Assembly: GCA_029779845.1 (NCBI GenBank)
Contig: JAKOZT010000044.1
Span: 1 to 64,000, forward strand
Length of the DNA stretch: 64,000 nt
Source: Pseudomonadota bacterium
GTDB lineage: Bacteria; Pseudomonadota; Gammaproteobacteria; Burkholderiales; Burkholderiaceae_C
Direction: 5' to 3'
Both the position numbers and the translations under genes were made by a program. Numbering within the stretch: position 1 is the stretch's first letter; the number at the start of each line of letters is the position of its first letter. Shown piece by piece: positions 27,422 through 34,713 of this stretch. The notes beneath the pieces were generated by a model. That model ran no database searches, had not been told where the DNA came from, and saw nothing but the letters and a program-made list of their open reading frames with translations.

Positions 27422-28012
27422 TCAGGCCGCGCTGCCGCCCGGCGGCGCGCTGAAGGCGCCGGCGAGCACGAGCTGATCGCCGTCGAGCGCCAGCGCCACC
27501 GCCGGCAGCGCGCGCGAGGCCGGGCCGCCGACGACCGTGCCGCCGTCGAGCAGCGCGAACTTCGACGAGTGGCAGAAGCACACCAGCGCCTTCTCCTTGG
27601 CGAGCCAGGTCTTCACGTCGCAGCCCTGGTGGGTGCAGATCGCCGAGTAGGCGAGCACGCCGCCGGCCGAGCGCGCGCGCGTCTCGGGCGTCATCTCGGC
27701 CTCGGGCAGGCGGATCAGCACGATCTTGTTCAGGCGCGTCTCGTCGCGGCGCGCGCCGCGCTTCGGGTCGAAGGGGTAGGCCAGCAGCGGCTTGCCGGGC
27801 TTCAGGTCGGACACGCGCAGCGGCGCGGGCGCGCCCTCGGCGTCTTCCTCGACCAGGCGGTCGCCGGCGACGACGGCGGCGGCCGGGCGCGTGACCAGCG
27901 CCAGCGGCGCGGCGAAGCCGGCGGCGGCGATGCGGATGATGCGGCGGCGCGGCGCATTCACCGCGGCGGCTGCGCAGCCGCAGGCGGGGGAGAGGGTGTC
28001 GGAACAGCTCAT
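27422..28012 (-). CDS. Rieske [2Fe-2S] protein paired with PQQ dehydrogenase
   Basis: The protein has 196 residues from ATG 28012, preferred over the track start because GAGGAG sits upstream of it. Cluster ligands are in CTHQGC and CFCHSS, the Rieske pattern CxHxGC...CxCH. A basic hydrophobic N-terminal segment (RRRIIRIAAAGFAAPLAL) could be a Tat signal or anchor, placing it in the periplasm. It is first in the operon with PQQ dehydrogenase and aldA, and is not followed by cytochrome b genes, so it may be a dedicated electron acceptor; that is inference. Confidence 0.88.
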   Translation of the reverse strand: MSCSDTLSPACGCAAAAVNAPRRRIIRIAAAGFAAPLALVTRPAAAVVAGDRLVEEDAEGAPAPLRVSDLKPGKPLLAYPFDPKRGARRDETRLNKIVLIRLPEAEMTPETRARSAGGVLAYSAICTHQGCDVKTWLAKEKALVCFCHSSKFALLDGGTVVGGPASRALPAVALALDGDQLVLAGAFSAPPGGSAA

Positions 28013-28042
28013 GCGGACTCCTCGTGGCGTCCGGCTCAATGT

Positions 28043-28098
28043 ACTCTGAATTCAGAGTTCTACACCTCGGGAAATCCCGGAATACTGAATTCAGAGTT
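28043..28098. promoter_or_regulatory. Two copies of the ACTCTGAATTCAGAGT operator (Rieske-PQQ operon)
   Basis: ACTCTGAATTCAGAGT at 28043-28058 is a perfect 16-bp palindrome; a second copy, ACTGAATTCAGAGT (28084-28097), keeps the 10-bp core and right arm. Both continue as TCT after the right arm. They lie 31-86 bp before the Rieske start codon; the second overlaps the last codons of the upstream kinase gene. The same element occurs twice at 32091-32152. Confidence 0.8.
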
Positions 28099-29131
28099 CT
28101 GCTGTCGTTCCGGTTGCCGCCTGCCGCCAGCCGGCCTCGGCCATTGCGCGGGCCCGCTCGCCGGTGGCGCGCGCATCGGCCGCCGCCGCGTTGCCTTGCA
28201 GCGCGCGCGCCAGGATGCCTTGCAGGATGGCCGCCATGCGGAACATGTTGAAGGCCAGCGCGTAGTCCAGCGCCGCGGCCGGCGGCGCGGGCGTACCGGC
28301 GCGCTCCGAATAACCTATCAGATGAGCGGCTTCGTCGGGAATGCCGAGCGCGGCGAGGTCGTGTCCCTTCAGGCCGCGGAACTCGCCGGGCGTCACGCGC
28401 CAGGCCATCAGGTGGTAGGCGAGGTCGGCCAGCGGATGGCCGAGCGTCGACAGCTCCCAGTCGATCACCGCCAGCACGCGCGGCTCGCTGGGGTGGAAGA
28501 TCAGGTTGTCGATGCGGAAGTCGCCGTGCACCAGCGTGCCGGGCGCGTCGTCCAGCTCCGCGCTCAGCTGCGCGGGCAGCCATTCGATCAGCCGCTCCAT
28601 CGCGTCGATGCGTTCGGTCTCGCTGGCGCGGTACTGGCGCGTCCAGCGCTCGATCTGGCGCGACAGATAGCGCTGCGGTTTGCCGTGGTCGGCGAGGCCC
28701 GCGGCGGCCACGTCGACGCGGTGGATGGACGCCAGCGCCCGCGCCATCGCCGCGTAGACCGTGGCGCGCTCGGCGTTCTCGAGTCCCGGCAGCGCCGGAT
28801 CGGCGAACACGCGCCCCTCGACATGCTCCATCACGACGAAGGTCGAGCCGATCACGCCGGCGTCTTCGCACAGCGCATGCATGCGCGGCACCGGCACGCC
28901 GCTGCCGGCCAGCGCCGCCATCACGCGGTATTCGCGCTCCACCGCATGCGCCGAGGCGAGCAGCACGCCCGGCGGCTTGCGGCGCAGCACCCAGCGGTGC
29001 TCGCCGGCCTCGACGCGGTAGGTCGGGTTCGATTGCCCGCCGGCCAGCGGCGTCAGGCGCACGCCGCCGCGGAAGTCCGCCACGTGTGTGCGCAGCCAGC
29101 CGGCCAGCCGCGCCTGTTCGTCCGGCGTCAC
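28091..29131 (-). CDS. APH-like phosphotransferase (ACAD10/11-kinase type)
   Basis: The protein has 346 residues with a GTG start that overlaps the acyl-CoA dehydrogenase stop (GTGA). Kinase-fold motifs: LAGGQSNPTYRV (glycine loop), WVLRRKP (Lys), LVHGDFRIDNLIFHP (catalytic loop with HGD) and VIDWELSTLGHPLADLAY (metal-binding DW/DxE region). This is the aminoglycoside-phosphotransferase-like family that, in ACAD10/11 and in the levulinate enzyme LvaA, phosphorylates 4-hydroxyacyl-CoA before elimination by an ACAD. The neighbouring ACAD makes that role likely; antibiotic resistance is not implied. Confidence 0.9.
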   Translation of the reverse strand: MTPDEQARLAGWLRTHVADFRGGVRLTPLAGGQSNPTYRVEAGEHRWVLRRKPPGVLLASAHAVEREYRVMAALAGSGVPVPRMHALCEDAGVIGSTFVVMEHVEGRVFADPALPGLENAERATVYAAMARALASIHRVDVAAAGLADHGKPQRYLSRQIERWTRQYRASETERIDAMERLIEWLPAQLSAELDDAPGTLVHGDFRIDNLIFHPSEPRVLAVIDWELSTLGHPLADLAYHLMAWRVTPGEFRGLKGHDLAALGIPDEAAHLIGYSERAGTPAPPAAALDYALAFNMFRMAAILQGILARALQGNAAAADARATGERARAMAEAGWRQAATGTTAEL

Positions 29132-30297
29132 TCGGGCAGGCCCTTGAGGATGCGCTTGGCCAGGCTCCAGCGGTGCACTTCCGAAGGGCCGTCGTAGATG
29201 CGGAAGGCACGCATGTCGGCGAAGATGCGCGCCACCACGGTCTCCGAGGTGGTGCCCTGGCCGCCGAGGATCTGCACGCAGCGGTCGGCGACGCGCCACA
29301 CCGCTTCGGAGACGATCACCTTGGCGCGGCTCGATTCGGCCAGCCCCAGCCCGCCCTGGTCGAGCACCCAGGCAGCGTGCCAGGTGGCCAGCCGCGCGAC
29401 GTGCAGGTCCATCTGGTTGTCGGCCAGCATGAAGCCCACGCCTTCGTGCCGGCCTATCGCCTGGCCGAAGGCGTGGCGCTCGCGCGCGTAGGCGGCGGCC
29501 ACCTCGTGCGCGCGGCGCGCCGCGCCCAGCCAGCGCATGCAGTGCGTCAGGCGCGCCGGCGACAGCCGCACCTGCGCGTAGCGGAATCCCTGGCCGATCT
29601 CGCCGAGCACGTCGTTGCGGTGCACGCGCAGGCCGTCGAAGCGCACGACGCCGTGGCCGCCGGGGAAGCAGCGGTCCAGCGTGTCCATGTTGCGTTCGAG
29701 CACGATGCCGGGCGCGTCCATCGGCGCCAGGAACATCGTCGCGCCGGCCTCGGGCACCTTGGCCATCACGATCGCCAGGCTCGCGCCGTCGGCGCCGGTG
29801 ATGAACCACTTGCGGCCGCGGATCACGAAGTGCTCGCCGTCGGGCTCGGCGGTGCTGGCGAGCATCGAGGGGTCGGAGCCCGCGCCGGGCGCCGGCTCGG
29901 TCATGCAGAAGCACGAGCGGATGCGCGCGGCCGCCAGCGGCGCGAGCCAGCGCTGTTTCTGCGCCGGCGTGGCGACTTCTTCGAGCAGGTGCATGTTGCC
30001 CTCGTCGGGCGCGAACACGTTCAGCGCCACCGGGCCGAGCAGCGAGACGCCGGCCTCCTCGAACACCAGCGCGCGGCCGACGTGCGAGAGGCCCAGGCCA
30101 CCGTATTCCGGCGCCACGTGCGGCGAGAGCAGGCCGGCGCGGCGCGCGCGTTCGACCAGTTCGGCGCGCAGTGATGCGTCGGGGCCGTGCGCACCCTGGC
30201 GTGGGTCGGATTCGAGCGGGATCACCTCGTCGGCGACGAAGCGGCGCACCCGCGCCTGGAGATCCGCCAGCTCGCTGGGCAGGCTGAAGTCGATCAT
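29128..30297 (-). CDS. Acyl-CoA dehydrogenase (ACAD10/11-like partner)
   Basis: The protein has 389 residues from MIDFSLPSELADLQARVRRF (30297). ACAD segments FCMTEPAPGAGSDPSML, VIRGRKWFITGADGA, LGGQGTTSETVVARIFADMRAFRIYDGPSEVHRWSLAKRIL are intact; the usual catalytic Glu region at RIYDGPSEVH fits the ACAD10/11-type, which can act as phosphate eliminases after hydroxyl phosphorylation. It lies between a ThDP lyase-like gene (16 bp upstream) and the APH kinase gene (4-bp overlap). FAD-dependent, cytoplasmic. Confidence 0.92.
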   Translation of the reverse strand: MIDFSLPSELADLQARVRRFVADEVIPLESDPRQGAHGPDASLRAELVERARRAGLLSPHVAPEYGGLGLSHVGRALVFEEAGVSLLGPVALNVFAPDEGNMHLLEEVATPAQKQRWLAPLAAARIRSCFCMTEPAPGAGSDPSMLASTAEPDGEHFVIRGRKWFITGADGASLAIVMAKVPEAGATMFLAPMDAPGIVLERNMDTLDRCFPGGHGVVRFDGLRVHRNDVLGEIGQGFRYAQVRLSPARLTHCMRWLGAARRAHEVAAAYARERHAFGQAIGRHEGVGFMLADNQMDLHVARLATWHAAWVLDQGGLGLAESSRAKVIVSEAVWRVADRCVQILGGQGTTSETVVARIFADMRAFRIYDGPSEVHRWSLAKRILKGLPE

Positions 30298-30313
30298 GGT
30301 CTTCCTCTGAATA

Positions 30314-32056
30314 TCAGGTGCCGGCGCGCCAGGCGCGCTCGGCGTCGTCCCAGGCCGCCAGCGGCTGCAGGTCGGGCACCCAGGCGAGGCCGGACTTCGC
30401 ATCCGACGACGCCGCCTCGGGCGTCACCAGCACGTCGAGCAGAGCCGGCCTTCCTTCGGCGAGCGCCGCTTGGGCGCGCGCGATCGCGTCGGGCAGATCC
30501 TCGGCGCGCTCGACACGTTCGCCGTGCGCGCCGAAAGCGCGCGCCATCGCCGCGTGGTCGGCGAACTGCAGGCGCGTGCCGACCACCTTGCCGTGCGTCT
30601 CCTGCTGGTCGCGCACCTCGATGGCCCAGCTGCCGTTGTTGGCGACGACGATCAGCACCGGCGCGCGGTGCCGCACCGCGGTGTCGATCTCCATCGCGTT
30701 GAAGCCGAACGAGCCGTCGCCGGTGGCGACCAGCACGAGGCGGCCGGGGCAGGCCAGCGCGGCGGCGACGCCGAAGGGCGTGCCGACGCCGATGCAGCCG
30801 AGCGGGCCGGGGTCGAGGTAAGTGGCGGCGCTCAGACCCACGCGCGCGAAGCTGAGGAAGTCGCCGCCGTCGGCGACCACCACCGCGTCGGCGGGCAGCG
30901 CATCGCGCAGCGCGGCGATCAGGCGGTTCGGGTGCATCAGGCCGTCGCTGCCGGGCTTGGCATCGGCCATGGATGCCGCCAGCTTCGCGGCGCGCGCGAG
31001 GTGCTGGCGGCGCTGCTCGGCGGCCCAGGCGCGGTCGGTCGCGCTCTCGCGTTTGCCGGCGGCGCTCAGCATCGCGCGCAGCGCTTCGTCGGGCGTGGCG
31101 AGGATCTCGGCCGCGCCGCGCCGGTTGTCGCGCAGCTCGGCCGCGTTGTCGGCGATGCGCAGGAAGCGCGCCTGCCCGAACACCGCCGGCGAGCCGTAGG
31201 CCAGCTGGAAGTCGAGCTTGCGCCCGAGCGTGACGATCAGGTCGGCCTGCTGCATCACCGCGCCGCGCATCGCCGCCACCACCGAGGCGTGCTCCTCGGG
31301 CACCAGGCCGCGGCTCTCGCCGGTGTCGAGGTAGAGCGCGCCGGTGCGATCCAGCAATTTCGTCAGCGCGTCGCCGCAGCCGCGCGCGCCGCGGCCGGAG
31401 ATCACCAGCGGGCGCTTCGCGCTCCACAGCAGCTCGACGGCCTGCCGCACCGCCTCCGGATCGGGCAGCAGCCGCGCGCGCGGCGGCGGCGCGAAGCGCT
31501 CGGGCAGTTGCAGCGCGGCCGGCACCTCGGCGCGCTGGGTGTCGACCGGAAAGTCGAGGAACACCGGCCCCGGCTCGCCGCCCTGGCCGAGCGCGCGCGC
31601 CAGCGCCTCGTCGAGTTCCTGCAACACCAGCTCGGGCTCGCGCACCGTGCGCGCGTAGCGCGTCAGCGGCGCGACGAAGGCGCAGTGCGCCATGTCCTGC
31701 AAGGCGCCGCGGTTCTCCTGCGCGCGCGGCGGCGTGCCCGACAGCACCAGCACCGATGCGCGCGCCACGTGCGCGTTGGCGATGCCGGTCATCGCGTTGG
31801 TGACGCCCGGGCCGGCGGTGACCAGCGCGACGCCCAGGCCGCCACTCAGCTCGGCATGCGCGTGCGCCATGTAGACGGCGGCGCGCTCGTCGCGCACGTC
31901 GACGATCGCGATGCCCTCGGCATCCAGCCGCATCCACAGCGGCATGATGTGGCCGCCGCACAGCGCGAACACGCGCGTGACGCCGCGCGCCTTCAGGAAG
32001 CGCGCGATCAGCGCGGCGGCGCTGTGCTCGGAAATCTTGGGGGGAGAGGTGGTCAT
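30314..32056 (-). CDS. ThDP-dependent enzyme, 2-hydroxyacyl-CoA lyase/acetolactate synthase-like
   Basis: The protein has 580 residues from MTTSPPKISEHSAAALIARF (32056). It has the three ThDP-enzyme domains: N-terminal Pyr domain with the activating Glu in VRDERAAVYMA, GPGVTNAMTGIANA, a central domain, and the PP domain GDGSFGFNAMEIDTAVRH...VVANNGSW (GDG-x-NN cofactor motif). FGFNAMEID and QENRGALQD read more like 2-hydroxyacyl-CoA or oxalyl-CoA lyases than biosynthetic acetolactate synthase, and no small subunit gene is present. Operon partners (ACAD, APH kinase) and the divergent acyl-CoA synthetase support a CoA-thioester substrate. The choice between families is not settled. Confidence 0.8.
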   Translation of the reverse strand: MTTSPPKISEHSAAALIARFLKARGVTRVFALCGGHIMPLWMRLDAEGIAIVDVRDERAAVYMAHAHAELSGGLGVALVTAGPGVTNAMTGIANAHVARASVLVLSGTPPRAQENRGALQDMAHCAFVAPLTRYARTVREPELVLQELDEALARALGQGGEPGPVFLDFPVDTQRAEVPAALQLPERFAPPPRARLLPDPEAVRQAVELLWSAKRPLVISGRGARGCGDALTKLLDRTGALYLDTGESRGLVPEEHASVVAAMRGAVMQQADLIVTLGRKLDFQLAYGSPAVFGQARFLRIADNAAELRDNRRGAAEILATPDEALRAMLSAAGKRESATDRAWAAEQRRQHLARAAKLAASMADAKPGSDGLMHPNRLIAALRDALPADAVVVADGGDFLSFARVGLSAATYLDPGPLGCIGVGTPFGVAAALACPGRLVLVATGDGSFGFNAMEIDTAVRHRAPVLIVVANNGSWAIEVRDQQETHGKVVGTRLQFADHAAMARAFGAHGERVERAEDLPDAIARAQAALAEGRPALLDVLVTPEAASSDAKSGLAWVPDLQPLAAWDDAERAWRAGT

Positions 32057-32090
32057 GGCGCGGCTCCTGTCGGCGTCCCCGGACTGTAGC

Positions 32091-32152
32091 ATTCTGAATT
32101 CAGAGTACGAAAGTACGGGATTCCACGCATGCACTTTGAATTCAGAGTTCTA
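32091..32152. promoter_or_regulatory. Two copies of the ACTCTGAATTCAGAGT operator in a divergent promoter
   Basis: ATTCTGAATTCAGAGT (32091-32106) and ACTTTGAATTCAGAGT (32133-32148) match the palindrome at 28043 with one or two changes, with centres 42 bp apart (four helical turns). They fill the 123-bp region between the ThDP operon (start 32056, minus) and the acyl-CoA synthetase gene (start 32180, plus). The FCD-type GntR protein encoded at 33777 is the obvious candidate binder. Confidence 0.8.
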
Positions 32153-32179
32153 AAATCGAAGCATCGCCGGAGCCCGACC

Positions 32180-33730
32180 ATGAACCACCTGCTCACCCTG
32201 GCCGACGCCGTGGCCGCCCACGCCCGCCTGACCCCCGCCAAGCCGGCCGTGCGCGACTCGCGCCGCAGCCTCAGCTACGCGCAGTGGCACGAGCGCGCCT
32301 GCCGGCTCGCCAACGGCCTGCTGGCGCTCGGCCTGCAGAAGGGCGACCGCGTCGCGCTGCTGGCCTACAACTGCGCCGAGTGGATGGAGATCTACGCCGG
32401 CCTGGCCGCCGCGGGGCTGGTGGCGGTGCCGATCAACTTCCGCCTGACGCCGCCGGAGATCGCCTACATCGTGCAGCACAGCGAGGCGCGCGCGCTGATC
32501 GCGCAGGACGAGCTGGCCGAGCGCATCGACGCGGTGCGCGCCGGGCTGCCGGTGCCGGCGGACGCCTACGTCGCCTTCGGCCCCGAGCTGCCGGCCGGCT
32601 GGCGCGCCTACGAGGCGCTGATCGGCGCCGCCGCCGCGAGCGCGCTGCGGGTGCCGGTGCGCCCCGGCGACCCGAGCGCGCTGATGTACACCTCGGGCAC
32701 CACCGGAAAGCCCAAGGGCGCGATCCGCAGCCACGAGGGCAGCACGCTGATCGCGCTGGCCACGGCCCTGGAGATGCGCTTCACGCGCGACGACAGCGCG
32801 CTGCTGGTGATGCCGATGTGCCACGCCAACTCGCTGTACTTCAGCCACACCTTCGCGCACCTGGGCGCCACCTGCGTGATCGACGACCGCCGCAGCTTCG
32901 ACCCCGAGGCGCTGCTGGCCACGCTGGCCGGGCAGAAGATCACCTTCACCTCGCTGGTGCCGACGCACTACATCATGATGCTCGGCCTGCCCGACGCCGT
33001 GAAGGCCAGGTACGACGTCAGCCGCGTCGAGAAGCTGATGATCTCGTCGGCGCCGGCGCGGCGCGAGACCAAGCTGGCGATCCTGGAGCACTTCCGCAAC
33101 GGCCGGCTGCACGAGCTGTACGGCTCCACCGAGGCCGGCTGGGTGACGCTGCTGCGCCCCGAGGAGCAGCTCGACAAGCTCGGCTCGGTGGGGCGCGAGT
33201 GGGCCGGCTCGGGGCCGATCCGCCTGCTCGACGCGCAGGGCAACGAAGTGCCCGACGGCGAGGTCGGCGAGCTGTACTCGCGCACGCCCTATGTCTTCGA
33301 CGGCTACTGGAAGAACCCCGAGAAGACCGCCGAGGCCTTCCGCGGCGCGTGGTGCTCGGTGGGCGACATGGCGCGGCGCGACGAACACGGCTACATCCAC
33401 CTCGTCGACCGCAAGAGCAACATGATCATCAGCGGCGGCGAGAACGTCTACCCGTCGGAGGTGGAGGGCGTGCTGGGCGCGCACCCGAAGGTGAAGGACG
33501 TGGCGGTGGTCGGCGTGCCGCACGACAAGTGGGGCGAGGCGGTGCACGCCGTGGTGGTGCTGCACCAGCACGCCGAAGCGACCGAGGCCGAATTGCTCGA
33601 CTGGTGCCGCGGCCGCATCGCCGGCTACAAGCGGCCGCAGTCGGTGCGTTTCGTCGCCGACGCCGAGATGCCGCGCACCGCGACGGGCAAGATCCTGCAC
33701 CGAACCTTGCGCGACCGGCTGGCGGCCTGA
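32180..33730 (+). CDS. Acyl-CoA synthetase (AMP-forming, class I adenylate former)
   Basis: The protein has 516 residues from MNHLLTLADAVAAHARLTP (32180); the upstream in-frame ATG lies inside the operator and is rejected. Motifs: P-loop-like MYTSGTTGKPKGAIRSH, A5 LYGSTEAGW, A7 WCSVGDMARRDEHGYIHLVDRKSNMIISGGENVYPSEVE, and the A10 lysine in PRTATGKILHRTL. It activates a carboxylic acid to its CoA thioester at ATP cost. The product of the PQQ and AldA steps is the likely substrate. It is followed 46 bp later by the GntR gene. Confidence 0.93.
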   Translation: MNHLLTLADAVAAHARLTPAKPAVRDSRRSLSYAQWHERACRLANGLLALGLQKGDRVALLAYNCAEWMEIYAGLAAAGLVAVPINFRLTPPEIAYIVQHSEARALIAQDELAERIDAVRAGLPVPADAYVAFGPELPAGWRAYEALIGAAAASALRVPVRPGDPSALMYTSGTTGKPKGAIRSHEGSTLIALATALEMRFTRDDSALLVMPMCHANSLYFSHTFAHLGATCVIDDRRSFDPEALLATLAGQKITFTSLVPTHYIMMLGLPDAVKARYDVSRVEKLMISSAPARRETKLAILEHFRNGRLHELYGSTEAGWVTLLRPEEQLDKLGSVGREWAGSGPIRLLDAQGNEVPDGEVGELYSRTPYVFDGYWKNPEKTAEAFRGAWCSVGDMARRDEHGYIHLVDRKSNMIISGGENVYPSEVEGVLGAHPKVKDVAVVGVPHDKWGEAVHAVVVLHQHAEATEAELLDWCRGRIAGYKRPQSVRFVADAEMPRTATGKILHRTLRDRLAA

Positions 33731-33776
33731 GGCGGCGCGGGGCTAGACTACGCCGGACTCAGGATTCGGCATTCAG

Positions 33777-34448
33777 ATGAAAGCCCTGCCCACCGCCCCC
33801 AACCTCGTCGAGCAGGTGCGCGACGCGATCCTCGAGGAGATCGCCTCCGGCGCGCTGTCGCCCGGCGAGCGCATCATCCAGGAGCAGATCGCGCAGGCGC
33901 TCGGCGTCTCGCGCCAGCCGGTGCAGCAGGCGCTGGCGCTGCTGCGCAACCAGGGCGTGCTGCAGGACGCGCCGGGCCGCGGCCTGCTGGTGGCGCAGAT
34001 CGACCCCGACTACGTGCAGCACATGTACGACATGCGCGCGGTGATCGAGGGGCTGGCCGCGCGCCGCGCCGCCGAGCTGGGCGCCGAGCGCGCCGCCAGG
34101 CAGGGCCCGGCGCTGATCGAGGCCGGCCGCAAGGCGGTGGCGGCCGGCTCGGTGGCGAAGATGATCGCCGCCGACATGAAGTTCCACGAGTTCATCTACG
34201 GCCTGTCGGGCAACCCGCTGATCGCGCCGGCGCTGGACACGCACCTGACCTACACGCAGCGCGTGATGGGCGAGGTGCTGATCCGCGACGAGACGCCGCG
34301 CGACATCTGGGACCAGCACGAGGCGATCCTGAAAGCGATCGCCAAGGGCGACGGCGAGCGCGCCGAGACGCTGGTGCGCAAGCACCTGACGCTGGCCGCC
34401 GGCTTCATGGTCGCGCGGCTGCGCGGCCTGGCGAAGGACGCGGCCTAA
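33777..34448 (+). CDS. GntR-family regulator (FadR/FCD subfamily)
   Basis: The protein has 223 residues. The N-terminal winged helix reads LSPGERIIQEQIAQALGVSRQPVQQALALLRNQGVL; the C-terminal FCD domain has the metal/ligand residues in DMKFHEFIYGLSGN and DQHEAILKAIAKGDGERAETLVRKHL. FCD proteins usually repress until a carboxylate ligand binds. It is downstream of the acyl-CoA synthetase gene and is the only regulator gene in this island, so it probably binds the TGAATTCA palindromes that flank the three transcription units. Confidence 0.9.
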   Translation: MKALPTAPNLVEQVRDAILEEIASGALSPGERIIQEQIAQALGVSRQPVQQALALLRNQGVLQDAPGRGLLVAQIDPDYVQHMYDMRAVIEGLAARRAAELGAERAARQGPALIEAGRKAVAAGSVAKMIAADMKFHEFIYGLSGNPLIAPALDTHLTYTQRVMGEVLIRDETPRDIWDQHEAILKAIAKGDGERAETLVRKHLTLAAGFMVARLRGLAKDAA

Positions 34449-34455
34449 CCGCCGT

Positions 34456-34713
34456 TCATCCGCCGCTCAGCGCCAGCACGATCGCGACGAAGTCGTCGGG
34501 CTGCAGCGCCTGGCCCATGTCGCGCACGTTCGCGCCATTGACGAACACGCGCATGTTCGCCCGCAGCAGCCCCTGCTCGTCGACGACGCGAAAGCGCAGC
34601 CCGGGGAATTGGCGCTGCAGGTCATCGAACAACGCGGCCAGCGTGTCGCCTTGCGCCTCGACCTGAGCAGCATGCGTGTACGAACGCAGCGCCGCCGGCA
34701 CCAGCACCTTCAT
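34456..34713 (-). CDS. MoaD/ThiS-like ubiquitin-fold protein
   Basis: The protein has 85 residues: MKVLVPAALRSYTHAAQVEA start, VFVNGANVRDMGQALQPDDFVAIVLALSGG end. The C-terminal Gly-Gly is the adenylated and thiocarboxylated tail of sulfur-carrier proteins. Its ATG overlaps the stop of the BNR-repeat gene (ATGA), a pairing unlike the molybdopterin moa operon. It may carry sulfur for, or be conjugated to, an unknown target. It is convergent with gntR, 7 bp apart. Confidence 0.88.
   Translation of the reverse strand: MKVLVPAALRSYTHAAQVEAQGDTLAALFDDLQRQFPGLRFRVVDEQGLLRANMRVFVNGANVRDMGQALQPDDFVAIVLALSGG

Noticed and set aside
30306-30317. CTGAATATCAG as a further copy of the TGAATTCA operator
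   Set aside because: Centre spacing and arms differ from the four good copies and it overlaps a stop codon inside an operon.
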